From NCBI RefSeq assembly GCF_047948215.1, contig NC_134460.1, positions 122,711,324-122,775,323 on the forward strand: 64,000 bases of DNA. The letters run 5' to 3'. The DNA is from Lycorma delicatula. Lineage: Eukaryota; Arthropoda; Insecta; Hemiptera; Fulgoridae. Shown here piece by piece: positions 1 through 11,968 of the stretch (its first letter is position 1; every line of letters begins with the position of its first letter). The translations under genes and the position numbers were made by a program. The notes under the pieces were generated by a model, which had not been told where the DNA came from, ran no database searches, and worked only from the letters and a program-made list of their open reading frames with translations.

Positions 1-810
1 AAATAAATTTTAAAGTTCCATCTTGCAGCATCATTACGAATCACAGTTGTACTTGCTCTGCTCAAATTTTTTCAACCTTAAATTAAGTGTAAATCAAGAA
101 CGACTCAACCAATCTTCATAAAATTTTAACGTGCACTTCTTTAGATAACATAATAAAGTATATTAAAATTTCAAGGAACTTGGTCTAGTAGTTTTGGGGA
201 TTTATGAGCTACAAAATTTTCTAGATATGCCTTTACATATATAAGGAAATCCCAATTTAAGAGAATAGTATTTTCCTACTCTCATACCTCAAAACGTAAA
301 GAAGATTCATTTTTACCCCCTTCTCACAACATGCGATCGAAGTGATATCGTACGTTTCTTCGAAAAATCGTTAAAAAAATAGTTTTTTGTTCAGTTTTAT
401 TTTAAATGATAAATCCAGATAAGTGTGATTAATTATTGAATAAGAAATAATACAAATATAACTCCAACAAGTTATTTTAATTTTATTATTCATAGAGATA
501 TTTTTATAAAATATATATTTTATATATATATATTTTTTTTTTGGAACATGAATAATTAATTATTTTATAACAGAATGGTACTGGATTTGGTGAGTGCCAA
601 GTACCGATATGATATGTCATAGTAGAGGAATGCTGAAAATTGTTTAAATGTGTGTACTAACTAAACAAAACCCGAATAAAAATTATTATTACAATTCTTC
701 TTTAAATTTTTAATTTTTAACTCAGCGGCTAATACGAGTTTTAATGATGTTGTTTGTATTGCTTTAAATTTGGCTAAATGAAATATTAAAAATCGAAACG
801 GAAAGTTTTC
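1..810. other. AT-rich sequence, no gene seen
   Basis: No reading frame, SINE head or LINE motif was recognised. The stretch is AT-rich with short homopolymer and (TA)n runs, for example near 512-530. Confidence 0.5.
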
Positions 811-816
811 TGATTT

Positions 817-1500
817 TTACTTCCTCGTACGAAGTAAAGAAAGTATTGAGATCGCGAAAAATTTCGGTTTTCAGATTTTAATGAAAATATCTATTTTGAC
901 CATCCCTGTATCCATTTTTACTGGTTTTGGTGTAACTTCTGTACGTACGTATGCATGTCGCATAACTCAAAAACGATTAGCCGTAGGATGTTGAAATTTT
1001 GGATTTAGGACTGCTGTAACATCCTTTGATTGCAATCAACTGAACCAAAAGTGTCCAGAAAAAATCCCAAAATGCAAAACAATATGGATTTTTTACTTTT
1101 TCTTAACTACAGTAATAAGTTCTCATTGAGAGCTTTTCAACGATATATAAGTGACACTTATTTTCATTGGTTCCAGAATTATAGAAAAATAAAATTTTGA
1201 TAATGAAATATTTGCATCAAGGGGATGGCATATCGGTTGGAATCAAACTTCATCTCCTTTTTTTTAAATTTTTTTTCTAATTTAAATATTGTGATTTATT
1301 AATAATTCTTAACCTCTGATTTAAAAAAAAAAATACGATAAATAATAATTCAATAATAACAATAAAAAAATTAAAAAACATGAAAAAATATCAGAAGTTA
1401 TTAATGAAATAAGTTTTATGTACTTTTCATTTTTAAAATAATGTGTATATGTAGTAATTTAATACGCGTACAAGGAAGTGATGTGGTGCCTACATCATAT
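817..1500 (+). repeat. Family H short interspersed element, copy 1
   Basis: About 0.68 kb, non-coding. It starts with TTTACTTC-loop-GAAGTAAA, an 8-bp inverted repeat, and ends with CGTACAAGGAAG followed by a GATGTGG-GCC-TACATC hairpin. The start also holds CTTCCTCGTACG, nearly the reverse complement of the end motif, so the ends are inverted relative to each other. The interior has the conserved segment with CATAACTCAAAAACGATTAG. The same architecture recurs at 25.8, 33.8, 42.5 and 59.0 kb. It could be a MITE or a Helentron-type non-autonomous element. No transposase is encoded. Confidence 0.75.
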
Positions 1501-2780
1501 TTTCTAATTTCTATTAAAATTAAAACTTATGTTTCAACTTTTAAGTCGAAAACTTCAAGTATAACTAACTGGAAAGTATAACTTTTACAATTCATTATTA
1601 AAGTAAGAATAACTTTTTTCTTATTTTTAAATTAATTATACCCTTTACAAAATAAATTTATAAAACTATTTTTTATTTAATATTTCACATCCATAAAATT
1701 AATTAATTTTTTTTGCAAACGTTAAACTGGAATTTAGGTATTTTTTAAAGGGAGGGGGGCTTGTATTGATGATTTTTTGTTTTGTTTTTTGGGCACAGAA
1801 AATTCATAATGTATACCTTTCCTTTTACATATTTGATGATTAGAAGATTTTTATTTATTTATATAAAAAGCCAATTCGATACCATACCATCAGAATAAAA
1901 ACAATATTAAACATTTAATCGATTCTGTGGTTTTAAAAAGGTAATAAAATAAAATAAATAAAATAACTTTGTTTTTGTTTTTCTAATATTTTAATACATA
2001 TATTATTCCACTGTTATTTTATATTAGGGAGGAATTTATATTGTATTATTATCATATTTATTCTGCTATGAATTTACTTTAACAAATAGTTTACATTCAA
2101 CAAATATAAGATATATTTTTAATTAAAAATAAATGTTAGTATTCATTAGTTGTTGCATACAGGTTACATATTCACACAAATATTAGTTATTGCATATTAA
2201 ATACAAATATTCAAAAACTCTATCACATTTAAGTTTCTTAAAAAAAATACTATATTTAAAAAAAAATTATAAATAATTGAATTAAACTGAATTGAAAATT
2301 GTAATTTATATCCGTACATACTGCACATCTTTTTATAAATCTAGTATTAACGAAAATCAGTACAGTTTTTAAAAGTAAATTTAAAAAAAAAGAAACGATT
2401 AAATCAGTAGCCATTGTTTATGGAATAAATGTAAAAAACGATGGAGTGAGAATTTAACGATTTTTTTGCTTTAACCTACAGCTCTTCTTACTGATCACAA
2501 CGGTCTGTAATATTTTTTTTACACGAATTTAGTTTAAAATCTGACCAAATAAATCAATAAAATACCTAATAAGTATGCAATTCATATTTGTTGTTCAATG
2601 TGATATAGGAATTCGATTGTGGAGTTTTATAATATGAAATTTTTTATTAATGTTCCTATTTAACCGGTTCCTGTGAGGGTGTTGAAAAGTTGAATATCAA
2701 CTGCATTTCAGTTAGTAACTTTTCTCAATTCCTTGCTTACTATTTATAAATATGCGCCTTAAAATCTTGAATTATACATT
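1501..2780. other. AT-rich sequence, no gene seen
   Basis: Long A/T runs and short frames only. There is no recognisable protein motif on either strand and no repeat shared with the rest of the window that I could see. Confidence 0.5.
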
Positions 2781-2784
2781 GTTA

Positions 2785-3240
2785 CCTTCTTTATTGGTGA
2801 CAGATATGTATCTATATCGGAAGACAATTATTTAAAAGGATTTGAAAATTTCAATGTTGTAGTCCAAAAAAGTTATTTAGTGGATGTATTCTAAATATGA
2901 ATAAAACCGTTATATTGTGTGTGTCAGAAAGACTTAATACTGATAACCGCTAGAATAGAATTCCCATCGATAATAACGATAGTATTTTGCCCATAAATCG
3001 GATTCTCTGGGTATTTTATAAGAAAACAATTTCTCTTGGGATGATCAAATTGATTTCTTTTGTAACAAAATCAAATCGTATTATTTTTTTGCTTTAAACC
3101 GTCTTGATAAAATGCTAAGCTTGTCTTCATTATTAAATATTTACTATGCTACTTGTATTTCCATCTAAAGTATATTATCATCTCTTGAGACTCCCTCAAA
3201 AAATCAACAACAATTTTCAAGATATAAAAATATTCGACTA
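2785..3240 (+). pseudogene. LINE reverse transcriptase fragment (post-catalytic region), Jockey/CR1-like
   Basis: A broken translation shows the stretch after the RT catalytic site that is typical of Jockey/CR1-type LINEs: a degraded FLG-type segment, then KIKSYYFFALNRLDK and SLLNIYYATCISI. It aligns along its length with the better-preserved fragment at 24.4-24.85 kb, so both derive from one LINE family. Several stops and frameshifts are present. The LINE nature rests on motif order; the clade is inferred. No 3' tail or target duplication was found. Confidence 0.55.
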
Positions 3241-3800
3241 TTCTAAATATATGCACAAAAATTAATTGAATATCAATTGTTTATCACCAACTGCTGAACT
3301 AAAATATCCCACCTATTAAAGAATGGTACAAAATTTAAATCTTCATGTGGTGGGGGGAATTGAATTTTACTTTTATTCTACCACGAACGGCGCATGTATG
3401 AGTTAATAATAATATATATACAAATTAAATTTAAAAAAATAAAACGGAATTTAATATAATAATTTTTTAATGTACTGAAAAATGAGCCACTCCAACGTAT
3501 AAGTCATTTATTTTTTGTTCTGTTTCTTCTTCAGTAAAATTTGATCTTTTAAAACGTTTTTGATCTCTTATTGGATTTATTTAAATCACTATTTTTATAA
3601 TTAAATTCTCTTCAAGTTTTGTTAGTACATTTTAAGTTATTTAACAAAGTCATTGTATTGGAAACCTAAAAAAAACGGTTTTCAGATCACAAATTTTTCA
3701 GTTTGAATTGCAATATCATCGAAAACGTGTGAGATACAGTTCTGGAACCTCTCTTATTCAATGTTCCAGGTCAAAAACCATAGAAAATCATTAATTTCGC
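3241..3800. other. AT-rich sequence, no gene seen
   Basis: No coding or repeat signal was recognised between the LINE scrap and the RTE copy. Confidence 0.45.
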
Positions 3801-3810
3801 CCCTCAATTA

Positions 3811-5034
3811 TTATTTTTTTTTGTCTTCAGTAATTTGACTGGTTTTATGCAGCTCTCCAAGATTCCTAATCTAGTGCTAGTCGATTCATTTCAGTATACC
3901 CTCTACATCCTACATCCCTAACAATATGTTTTACATATTCCAAACGTGGCCTGTCTACACAATTTTTTCCTTCTACCTGTCCTTCCAATATTAAAGCGAC
4001 TATTCCAGGATGACTTAGTATGTGGCCTATAAGTCCGTCTCTTCTTTTAACTATATTTTTCCAAATGCTTCTTTGTTCATTTTTTTGCCGCAATACCTCT
4101 TCATTTGTCACTTTATCCACACATCTGATTTTTAACATTCACCTATAGCAACACATTTCAAAAGCTTCTAATCTTTTCTTCTCAGATACTCCGATCGTCC
4201 AAGTTTCACTTCCATATAAAGCGACACTCCAAACATACACTTTCAAAAATCTTTTCCTGACATTTAAATTAATTTTTGATGTAAACAAATTATATTTCTT
4301 ACTGAAGGCTCGTTTAGGTTGTGCTATTCGGCATTTTATATCGCCTCTGCTTCGTCCATCTTTAGTAATTCTACTTCCCAAATAACAAAATTCTTCTACC
4401 TCCATAATCTTTTCTCCTCCAATTTAACATTCAGTGGTCCATCTTTGTTATTTCTACTACATTTCATTACTTTTGATTTGTTCTTGTTTATTTTCATGCG
4501 ATAGTTGTTGCATAGGACTTCATCCATGCCGTTCATTATTTCTTCTAAATCCTTTTTACTCTCGGCTAGAATTACTATATCATCAGCAAATCGTAGCATC
4601 TTTATCTTTTCACCTTGTACTGTTACTCCGAATCTAAATTGTTCTTTAACATCATTAACTGCTAGTCCCATGTAAAGATTAAAAAGTAACGGAGATAGGG
4701 AACATCCTTGTCGGACTCCCTTTCTTATTACGGCTTCTTTCTTATGTTCTTCAATTATTACTGTTGCTGTTTGGTTCCTGTACATGTTAGCAATTGTTCT
4801 TCTATCTCTGTATTTGAACGCTAATTTTTTTAAAATGCTGAACATTTTATTCCAGTCTACGTTATCGAATGCCTTTTCTAGGTCTATAAACGCCAAGTAT
4901 GTTGGTTTGTTTTTCTTTAATCTTCCTTCTACTATTAATCTGAGGCCTAAAATTGCTTCCCTTGTCCCTATACTTTTCCTGAAACCAAATTGGTCTTCTC
5001 CTAACACTTCTCCCACTCTCCTCTCAAATCTTCT
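3811..5034 (-). mobile_element. RTE-like LINE, 5'-truncated copy 1 (RT to C-terminus)
   Basis: On the minus strand this encodes the reverse transcriptase and C-terminal part of a LINE. A 206-residue frame (4396-5016) holds motif A FIDLEKAFDNVDW (Asp about residue 45), motif B VRQGCSLSPLLFN (101-113) and the catalytic FADD (143-146). After a frameshift, 4139-4405 gives YLGSRITKDGRSR and SVALYGSETW, and 3866-4138 gives MLKIRCVDKVTNEEVLRQ plus IGHIL. This domain order matches RTE/BovB-type elements. The sense 3' end carries an imperfect CAGTCA/TGACTG hairpin, then poly(A), seen as T(9) at 3814. CTCAATTA flanks both sides (3803-3810 and 5035-5042), consistent with a short target duplication. It is inactive: 5'-truncated and frame-broken. 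Clade assignment is fairly but not fully certain. Confidence 0.85.
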
Positions 5035-5076
5035 CTCAATTAACGTTTTAAAAATTTCAGTACGACCTCATTTCAC

Positions 5077-5165
5077 CAGGAGAGCTGAATTCCGAGCGAA
5101 ATCTTTCGCTAACGAAATTCGCTAAAGAACCGTTTCCAAACCTATGTTTATGTGAAATTTTTTTA
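5077..5165 (+). repeat. Family E repeat fragment, copy 1
   Basis: A segment with AATCTTTCGCTAACGAAATTC followed by CCAAACCTATGTTTATGTG recurs near 19.19 and 20.91 kb. Its full length and class are unknown. Confidence 0.5.
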
Positions 5166-5559
5166 TTATTTTGATGAAAGGAATACACCTGCGAAGTATG
5201 ACGGTTTCCTTTTAGGACACTGTGTATATATAAATAAAACTATAATATACACGTTATAAAATATGTCGAAATAATGGTAGACGAAAACGTGAAATGCAAT
5301 CTTCATATAAACTAATTTCTTGTATGTATATAAAAAAAAACAAAAAAAACTGGTACTTGAACATTGACCGGGACGGATATTATTTTGCATAATTTTCTTA
5401 TTATTATGTATCTTTTATTTATCTAACGGTAGTCTTAAAAGTAATTTGAAGTAATTTAAAAAATAAAAAAAAATTATTTAAAACCATATAATTCTTGAGG
5501 GGGGAGGCGGCAATGTGATATTCCTTTCAGTATTTCCCAAACAGTGCATTTTTTGGAAA

Positions 5560-8102
5560 TTTTTCCAAAATATGAATTCTGTAATGTTCGTTATGAACAA
5601 GAATATAGAGAAGAAAGTAGAATATTTAAAAAATCTTAGCGATAGAATCGGTGTAATAAAGATAAAATCAAAATCTAAGCCGACTGAGATTGTTAACGTC
5701 TAAATGTCTACAAGTACCCATGATGATGATGAGGTAGAGTGTGTATAAGAAGAAATTGACAAAGCAATTAAACACATAAAAGAGAATGAAAATTAAAAAA
5801 AAAATAAAAATTTAGAAATAGTTGGAAATTGGAATACAAGCATTGTAAAAGGCAAGAAAGGAGATACTGTAGGTGAGTACGGGCTGGGCAAAAGAAATGT
5901 AAGAGGAGACCGACTTACTGAGTTTTGCGCAAAACATAATTTAGTAATTACCAATACCCAGTTTAAAAATCATAATAGAAGAATATACTCGTGGAAAAAG
6001 CCAGGCAATACTGCAAGATATCAGATAAATTATATCATGGTTAAGCAAAGATTTAGAAATCAACTTCTCGACTGCAAAGCATACCCAAGAGCAGACATTG
6101 ATAGCGAGCATAATTTAGTATAAATGAAATGTAGACTGGGGTTTAAAAACCTGAAGAAAAGGGGTCAGATGAATCGGTAAAATTTAGAGAAGCTTGAGGA
6201 AGAGGAGGTAAAGAAGAATTTTGAGGAGGACATCGCAAGAGATTTGAGTAAAAAAGGTAAGGTAGAAGATATAGAAGAAGAATGGGAGAATATTAAAAAG
6301 GAAATTCATAAATCAGTAGAAGCGGACTTGGACGGAACAAAAAGAACTAGTAGAAAACGTTGGGTAACAGAGGATATATTGCAGCTGATGGATGAGCGTA
6401 GGAAGTATAAGAATGCTAGTGATGAGGAAGGATCTATAGACATTTAAGAAATATTATAAACAGGAAGCGCAAATTAGCGAAAGAAGAGTGGATTACAGAA
6501 AAGTGTTCAGAAGTAGAAATAGAAATGATCAATAATAAAATAGACGCAGCATACAGGAAAGTTAAAGAGAATTTTGTGGTACGTAAATTAAAATCTAATA
6601 ACGGGTTAAACAAAGATGTTATACCTATTTATAATACAAAAGAAAAGGTCGATAGGTGGTGGAATATATGGAAAAGTTATACGGTGGAAATGAATTAGAA
6701 ACTGGTGTTATAGAAGAAGAAGAAGAAGAAGTCAAAGAGGTGAAAACGGAGATACAATACTGAGATTTGAATTTAAGAGAGCATTAAACGATTGGAATGG
6801 CAGAAAGGCTCCTGGGATAGAGGGATACCTGAATAATTACTGCACATGCTGGTGAGAAGCGACACATAGATTATACAAACTGGTGTGCAATATTTACGAA
6901 GAAGAGGAAGTTCCGTCAAACTAAAAAAGTGTTATTTTCATGATACCAAAGAAAGCAGGAGCAGATAAATGTGAAGAAGTTCTGTATTCTTCAATAATTA
7001 GCATAACTACTCATTCATAAAAAATATTAGCTAGAATTCTGTACAGAAGAATTGAGAAGAGAGTAGAAGTGTTAGGAGAAGGTCAATTTGGTTTCAATGA
7101 AAGTATAGGGACAAAGGAAGCAATTTTAGCGCTCAGATTAATAGTAGAAGGAAGATTAAAGAAAATTCAACATACTTGGCATTTATAGACTTAGAAAAGG
7201 CATTTGATATTGGGGACTGTAATAAAATTTTCAGCATTTAAAAAATTTAGGGTTCAAATATAGAGATAGAAGAACAATTGCTAACATTACAGGAACCAAA
7301 CTGTAACAGTAATAATCGAAGAACATAAGAAAGAAGCCGTAATAAGAAAGAGAGTCCGACAAGGATGTTCCCTATTTCCGTTACTTTTTAATTTTTACAT
7401 AGAAGTAGCAGTTAATGATGTTAAGTAAGAATTTAGATCTGGAGTAACAGTGGAAGGTGAAAAGATAAAGATGCTACGATTGATGATGATATAGCGCCGA
7501 GAGTAAAAAAGATTTAGAAGAAACAATGAATGGCATAGATGACATCCTACGCAAGAACTAGTACATGAAAATAAACAAGAACAAAACGCAAGTAATGAAA
7601 TGTAGTAGAAATAAAGTAGATGGACCATTGAATATAAAAGTAGGACAAGAAAAGATTATGGAGGTAGAAGAATTTTGTTACTTGGAAGTAGAATTACTAA
7701 AGATGGTCGAAGCAGGAGCGATATAAAATGCCTAACAGTACAAGCGAAACGAGCTTTCCGTCAGAAATATAATTTGCTTACGTCAAAAATGAACTTAAAC
7801 ATCTGGAAAGCATTCTTGAAAATATATGTCTGAAGCGTAATTTTATATGGACGATCGGAGTACCTGAGAAGAAAGGATTATAGAAGCTTTTGAAATGTGA
7901 TGTGTGGTGCTATAGGAGAATGTTAAAAATCAGATGGGTGGATAAAGTGACAAATGAAGAGGTGTTGCGGCAAATTGATGAAGAAAGAACTATTTGGAAA
8001 AATATAGTTAAAAGAAGAGACAGATTACAGGCCACATATACGGCATGCTGGAATAGTCGCTTTAATTTTGAAGGGAGATGTAGATGGAACAAATTTGTTT
8101 GC
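5560..8102 (+). mobile_element. RTE-like LINE, long decayed copy 2 (endonuclease to C-terminus)
   Basis: This is the longest copy of the RTE-like family, on the plus strand. Around 5600-6120 a broken frame resembles the end of an apurinic-type endonuclease: DRIGVIKIKSKSKPTEIVNV, GEYGLGKRNVRGDRLTEFC, then a degraded SDHNLV as SEHNLV. This type is often annotated in insects as a craniofacial development protein 2-like endonuclease. A linker frame at 6244-6447 has RKRWVTEDILQLMDERR. RT motifs follow, heavily mutated: motif A near 7180-7215 (FIDLEKAFD), motif B near 7350-7400 (VRQGCSL), and the catalytic box near 7470-7495 with indels. The C-terminus ends in the 7890-8114 frame (MLKIRWVDKVTNEEVLRQ) and stops where a SINE begins. 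It is more diverged than the minus-strand copies, so probably older. Confidence 0.8.
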
Positions 8103-8500
8103 TGCCCGCATTAGTCTAGTGGTAAACACGTCTCGTAACTGCTGATTTCTGAAGTCGAAGGTTCTTGGTTCAAATCCCAGTAAAGGTTTTTGCTTTTATA
8201 TGAATCTGAGTACTAGACAGTAGATATCTGTGTAACTTGGTAATTTTTTTTTAATCTCCTGGACCACCGTTAGGTAATGCTTCAGAGGATGAGATGAATG
8301 ATTTTTGGCGTGAGTGAAAATGCCATGCCTGACCGGGATTCGAACCCGGGATCTCCGGATGAAAGGCCGAGATGCTACTACTCGCGCCATGGAAGCCGGC
8401 GTAATTTGGTAGTTTGGATTCAATTACCGCATATTTCAGGAATGGTCGGCCTGATTCTGTAAAAGACTATATACCTCATTTATATGTCATTCTCATCTCA
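8103..8500 (+). mobile_element. SINE2 (tRNA-derived), interrupted by a SINE1
   Basis: The head at 8110-8190 has an A-box-like TAGTCTAGTGGTAAACACG and B-box GGTTCAAATCC, the RNA polymerase III promoter pair of tRNA-derived SINEs. The body continues with ATGAATCTGAGTACTAGACAG. It is split by a minus-strand SINE1 at 8243-8400, and its body resumes at 8401 (GTAATTTGGTAGTTTGGATT to GGTCGGCCTGATTCTG). The 3' tail is diverged or lost. Confidence 0.75.
8243..8400 (-). mobile_element. SINE1 (tRNA-Glu-like head) nested in SINE2
   Basis: On the minus strand the head carries a GCGCGAGTAGTAGC A-box region and B-box GGGTTCGAATCCCGG. The body ends in the common tail (CATCTCATCCTCTGAAGC, then ACGGTGG) and an A-rich end. 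Flanking GTAACTTGGTA (8232-8242) and GTAATTTGGTA (8401-8411) form an 11-bp target duplication with one difference. This looks like a tRNA gene but is one of several dispersed copies. Confidence 0.88.
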
Positions 8501-8511
8501 TTGGGCTGTAG

Positions 8512-9540
8512 GGGAATTTTTTTCATTAGTTAACAGATTGCAACGTACGCATTTGGAATAAAAGTTAAAAAAAATTATTGTTTACACAAATTAATACTTT
8601 TTTTAAGATACTCATATTTATAAAAATTAATTACTTTTTGAATCATTTAAAATATTATCAAACTACGATTTTTTTTAGTAATTATAACAGTCATTTATTA
8701 TAAAACAAATGATACTATTTACGTTTGAAAAACTATGACTACGCAACGTAAAAGTAATCATTTGTGGTTAGTCATAATACAACTCCCACTGTTTCCATAT
8801 TTGAGCAATGTAACAATTTTACGTTTGATTCGAAAGTTTTTAGTCGATATTTGCTTGTTATTAAATGGTATTACGATAGGTTCGGTTATATGTGGTTAGA
8901 AATAATTTAAACCAACCGATTTGTACTCAAAGAACTCTTAATATGCTCAAAATGGATTTCCATTTTGTTAAAAGTTATTTTCAAAACTTTAACGGGTTTA
9001 AAATATAATATTATATTATTATCTTCATTATTTTAAATAATTTATGTGATCATAGATTTATGGGAATCCATTTTAATAATATTATAATATAATATTAAAG
9101 CTAAGTATAATACTTAGCTTTAAAATGTCTCTTATTTAGATTACGTTGATCTGATTTCCTGTTTTTGGCATAAAGATCGACGATAATATTAATTTGAAAT
9201 ATAACATTTTTTTGATACAAATCAAACTAAATTGTGGGCTATATTAAAGTTTATAAAAAGTAGTTTCATTTATGAAGAGTAATTTCAACTTAAAGATAAA
9301 AATAATTTACCTATAAAATTTAGAATAGAATAAAGTAGAAAAAAATAAAAACCTAATCCAGAAAAAAAAGACGATAATTTTACGTTACCAGTTCAAAAAA
9401 TTATTTACTGGATAGACTGAAACCATTTCACTTTAATATGATAAACTATTGCATTGCGCTTTCAGAGAGACATAAAATTTTTTATCGCTTAGGTAGAATT
9501 TCCATAAATGATAATATTTCCTTATGAAATTATTCATCTC
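8512..9540. other. AT-rich sequence with one palindrome, no gene seen
   Basis: No coding signal. At 9095-9123 TTAAAGCTAAGTAT and its exact reverse complement are separated by a single base. Confidence 0.5.
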
Positions 9541-10312
9541 TGCGTTTGAACCATTCTTTTTTTTTGTTAAAGAGGTGGGGAATCCCATTTACGGACGCCT
9601 AAGCAGTGTCGGGCTTGCTAGCAGGTGCCGCAAGATGTTATTAATATGCGTATGTAAACCTGCGCACTACCGACTAAACCACCACCCTTGGCTACCACCT
9701 TCCTGGAACCGCTAACGAAGCATTCCTTCTAGAAGGGGGATTACACGCCCACTCACACATTCATACGTCAAACTGCAATCGCATCATAATAGGAAAATCA
9801 ACAGAAACAACAGTTACAGCAAAACAGCAAACAAGATACATCACCATACATCAAGATACAGAAAACAGATTATGAAACTACATACAAAGAAAAAAGTCAC
9901 CCAATGTATACAAATACAAGAGAAGAAAAGCTCAAGAAAAGTCTTATAACAATATAAACATAGAAAAATCATCAATATTACACATAACAATGCAACAACA
10001 CAAAAAATGCATATATCGGACAGCAGGAAGAAAAAACATCTGCAGCCGAACAGCAAAACCTTACAGAATGCAAAAGATACAAAATACTACATACTACAAT
10101 AAGGCCTCATGAAGAAGGGAATTAGTCCAAGGTCAGAAAGACATACATCAAAAGCAAAATACTCAAAAATATACGTAAAAAAAAATATCAGTACAGTATA
10201 CTTTCATCATAAACTAACCAGGGACATATACATACTCTTTATACTTACTACCAGCGGACGCCAACAGGTACGGGAGCGGAGTGTCCGCGGCCTCTTCACG
10301 CCACGAAGGCGA

Positions 10313-10324
10313 CCCCCCCCCCCC
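10313..10324 (+). repeat. Homopolymer C tract
   Basis: A run of about 12 C within a locally GC-rich segment (10250-10400) of the R1-like LINE 3' region. Confidence 0.9.
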
Positions 10325-10510
10325 ACATGTACGAGGAACCCCCTAGTCGCTCATTCACGAACCTTTCCGCTCCCGCACTCTCCGACGACGCCTATTGTTT
10401 CGTGACTCCTCCTATGCTTGGAGGTCTCTCATCATAATTTTCACATATGCAGTGATCGCCTTCCAGTTTTCTTTCTTTTCTGTCATTATGTCCATCAGCT
10501 CCTCTGGCTG

Positions 10511-10547
10511 GAACATCACTTCCCTGCCTAGTAGGGAAGTGATGTTC
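10511..10547. repeat. Perfect 15-bp inverted repeat with 7-nt loop inside R1-like LINE
   Basis: GAACATCACTTCCCT at 10511-10525 and its exact reverse complement at 10533-10547, separated by GCCTAGT, inside the ORF2 C-terminal coding stretch without breaking the frame. Confidence 0.95.
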
Positions 10548-10839
10548 TGTACTAGGTCAAGTAGCTCTGTACTAGGTCCTTCGTATCTCAGACAGTGGAA
10601 GAACACGTGGTATGGCGTTTCCTCCTCCTCGCATATCGGGCAGTTCTAATTGTTGTCGGGGCTGTACTTATGCTCTGTATCCCCCATGGCCCGCCATAAA
10701 TTTCATAAGGCAGTAATCCAGCGAGCCATGAGCTCTCCCTTATCAGCACCTTACATCTCTCACCAGGCGGTGTGTCCATCTGCCTTTTATGCTGCCGTCC
10801 CAACGTTCTTGCCACTTGTTCTCCATCTCCTCCGGCAGT

Positions 10840-11968
10840 GTGAACCATTCTTGTACGACATTCAAAACCCAATTATTCCGAAATCGATGCCACGCAAAAA
10901 CGTTTTGAAAGAGCTAACATAAAAAAATCTGATAGTGCGACAATTTTGACTGGAAGGTGGATGCATCAACACTTCCCAACTAGGTATTTGAATAATGCTC
11001 CATGTCTTTTGAGCGGTGTGGAGATAGGCATTATCAAAAAGAAGAATTACGCCTTTTGAGAGAGAATCACGACGTTCTCTCCTTATTGCGGATGTCACTT
11101 AACTTTCTAGTATGTCAAAATAGTACTCGCTATTGATTTTATCGTTCTACCAAATAATTAAAATAAATTGGTCTTGATAGTCCAAAAAATTGTTAGCATT
11201 ACTTTATCGTCTTACGCCTAATTTTTTTTTTGCCTTTTTTGGCATACCGATTCAGATGTTTCCATTCCATACTCTTACGTCCAGATTTCTCCTCAAATTA
11301 ATGGATCCAAGTTTCATAACAAGTTACTATGTAATCTAAAAAATAATTACCTAATACTTAAAACCGTTGTTTAAATTCCATAAAAATATGAATGCGGTTG
11401 TTTGTGATTTTGAGTCAGGTATTTCGGAGCTCAACTTGATTACATTTGCGGTTCACAGATACTGGAATAGACAGTGCCGATACTCGCACAACAAATTTTA
11501 GCAATTTTGTAACTGTTAAGCGTCTGTCCTTACAAATAAGATCATTGAAGTCCGATTTGTAAAGTATTATGCGATTTTACAAAGTGCCAGTCGAAATTTC
11601 CACCGGTCTTCCATTACGATGAAAATCTGCGACACTTATTCTGCTCGATTTAAATTTTTCGGTCCACTTACAAAAATTTGCATGGTTAATACGCTTTTTT
11701 TCATACTGTTTTGAAATCTGCGTGCGAATTTCGCCGGGTTTATATCTTTAGAAAATAAAAATCATAGCACGATCTTCTTTTACGATACGTATTTTAAGTG
11801 GAACCGACAATCTAATATAAACAAAAGAGGCTGCAATAAATCAACCCTTTTCAATTGTTGGTATTTTCTACGTCAAGGATGCCAACTTAAACATCAAAGA
11901 GTACCAGTTTATTTCAATTAAACATTTTTCCCGCTATAATCATTCATTTGTATAACTGAACGACTCCC
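10840..11968 (-). mobile_element. Mariner-like element M1, transposase pseudogene
   Basis: The minus strand encodes a broken D,D34D-type transposase. The first-Asp region (LTIFWTIKTN, normally IFWD) lies near 11150-11210. The second is in VILLFDNAYLHTAQKT (10985-11040), followed by WEVLMHPP, where the usual SPDLAPSD has decayed. SSFKTFLRGI follows at 10890-10920. The right edge (11941-11968) reads CATTCATTTG to CGACTCCC, which resembles in inverted form the 3' ends of M2 (14900-14928) and M3 (to about 31170), so it is probably the 5' terminal inverted repeat. The C-terminus is cut off by the R1-like LINE. Many stops; inactive. Confidence 0.75.

Larger units (their letters stand above)
9550..10835 (-). 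mobile_element. R1-like LINE, C-terminus and 3' UTR, copy A
   Basis: The minus strand gives the end of a LINE ORF2. Near the 5' side is WQERWDGSIKGRW, then SSWLAGLLPYE, then a C-x2-C-x7-H-x4-C knuckle (CPICEEEETPYHVFFHC) around 10590-10660, and a final stretch of about 60 residues (LLDLVQNITSLLGREVMF to MRDLQA) ending near 10412. WQERWD recurs in the R1-like copy at 58.5 kb. Downstream, 9560-9720 resembles an R1-type 3' UTR (TTTAGTCGGTAGTGCGCAGG to GGGATTCCCCACCTC) and ends in A(9). One frameshift separates the knuckle from the upstream part. The 5' truncation abuts a mariner at about 10.84 kb. R1 assignment is by resemblance. Confidence 0.7.

Noticed and set aside
4784..5125. 113-residue plus-strand protein, and similar ones at 22127 and 39074
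   Set aside because: They are antisense shadows of the RTE reverse transcriptase and recur with each copy.
8323..8400. tRNA gene on the minus strand
   Set aside because: A and B boxes are present, but the unit is followed by the SINE1 body and A-rich tail, has a target duplication, and recurs at least four more times.
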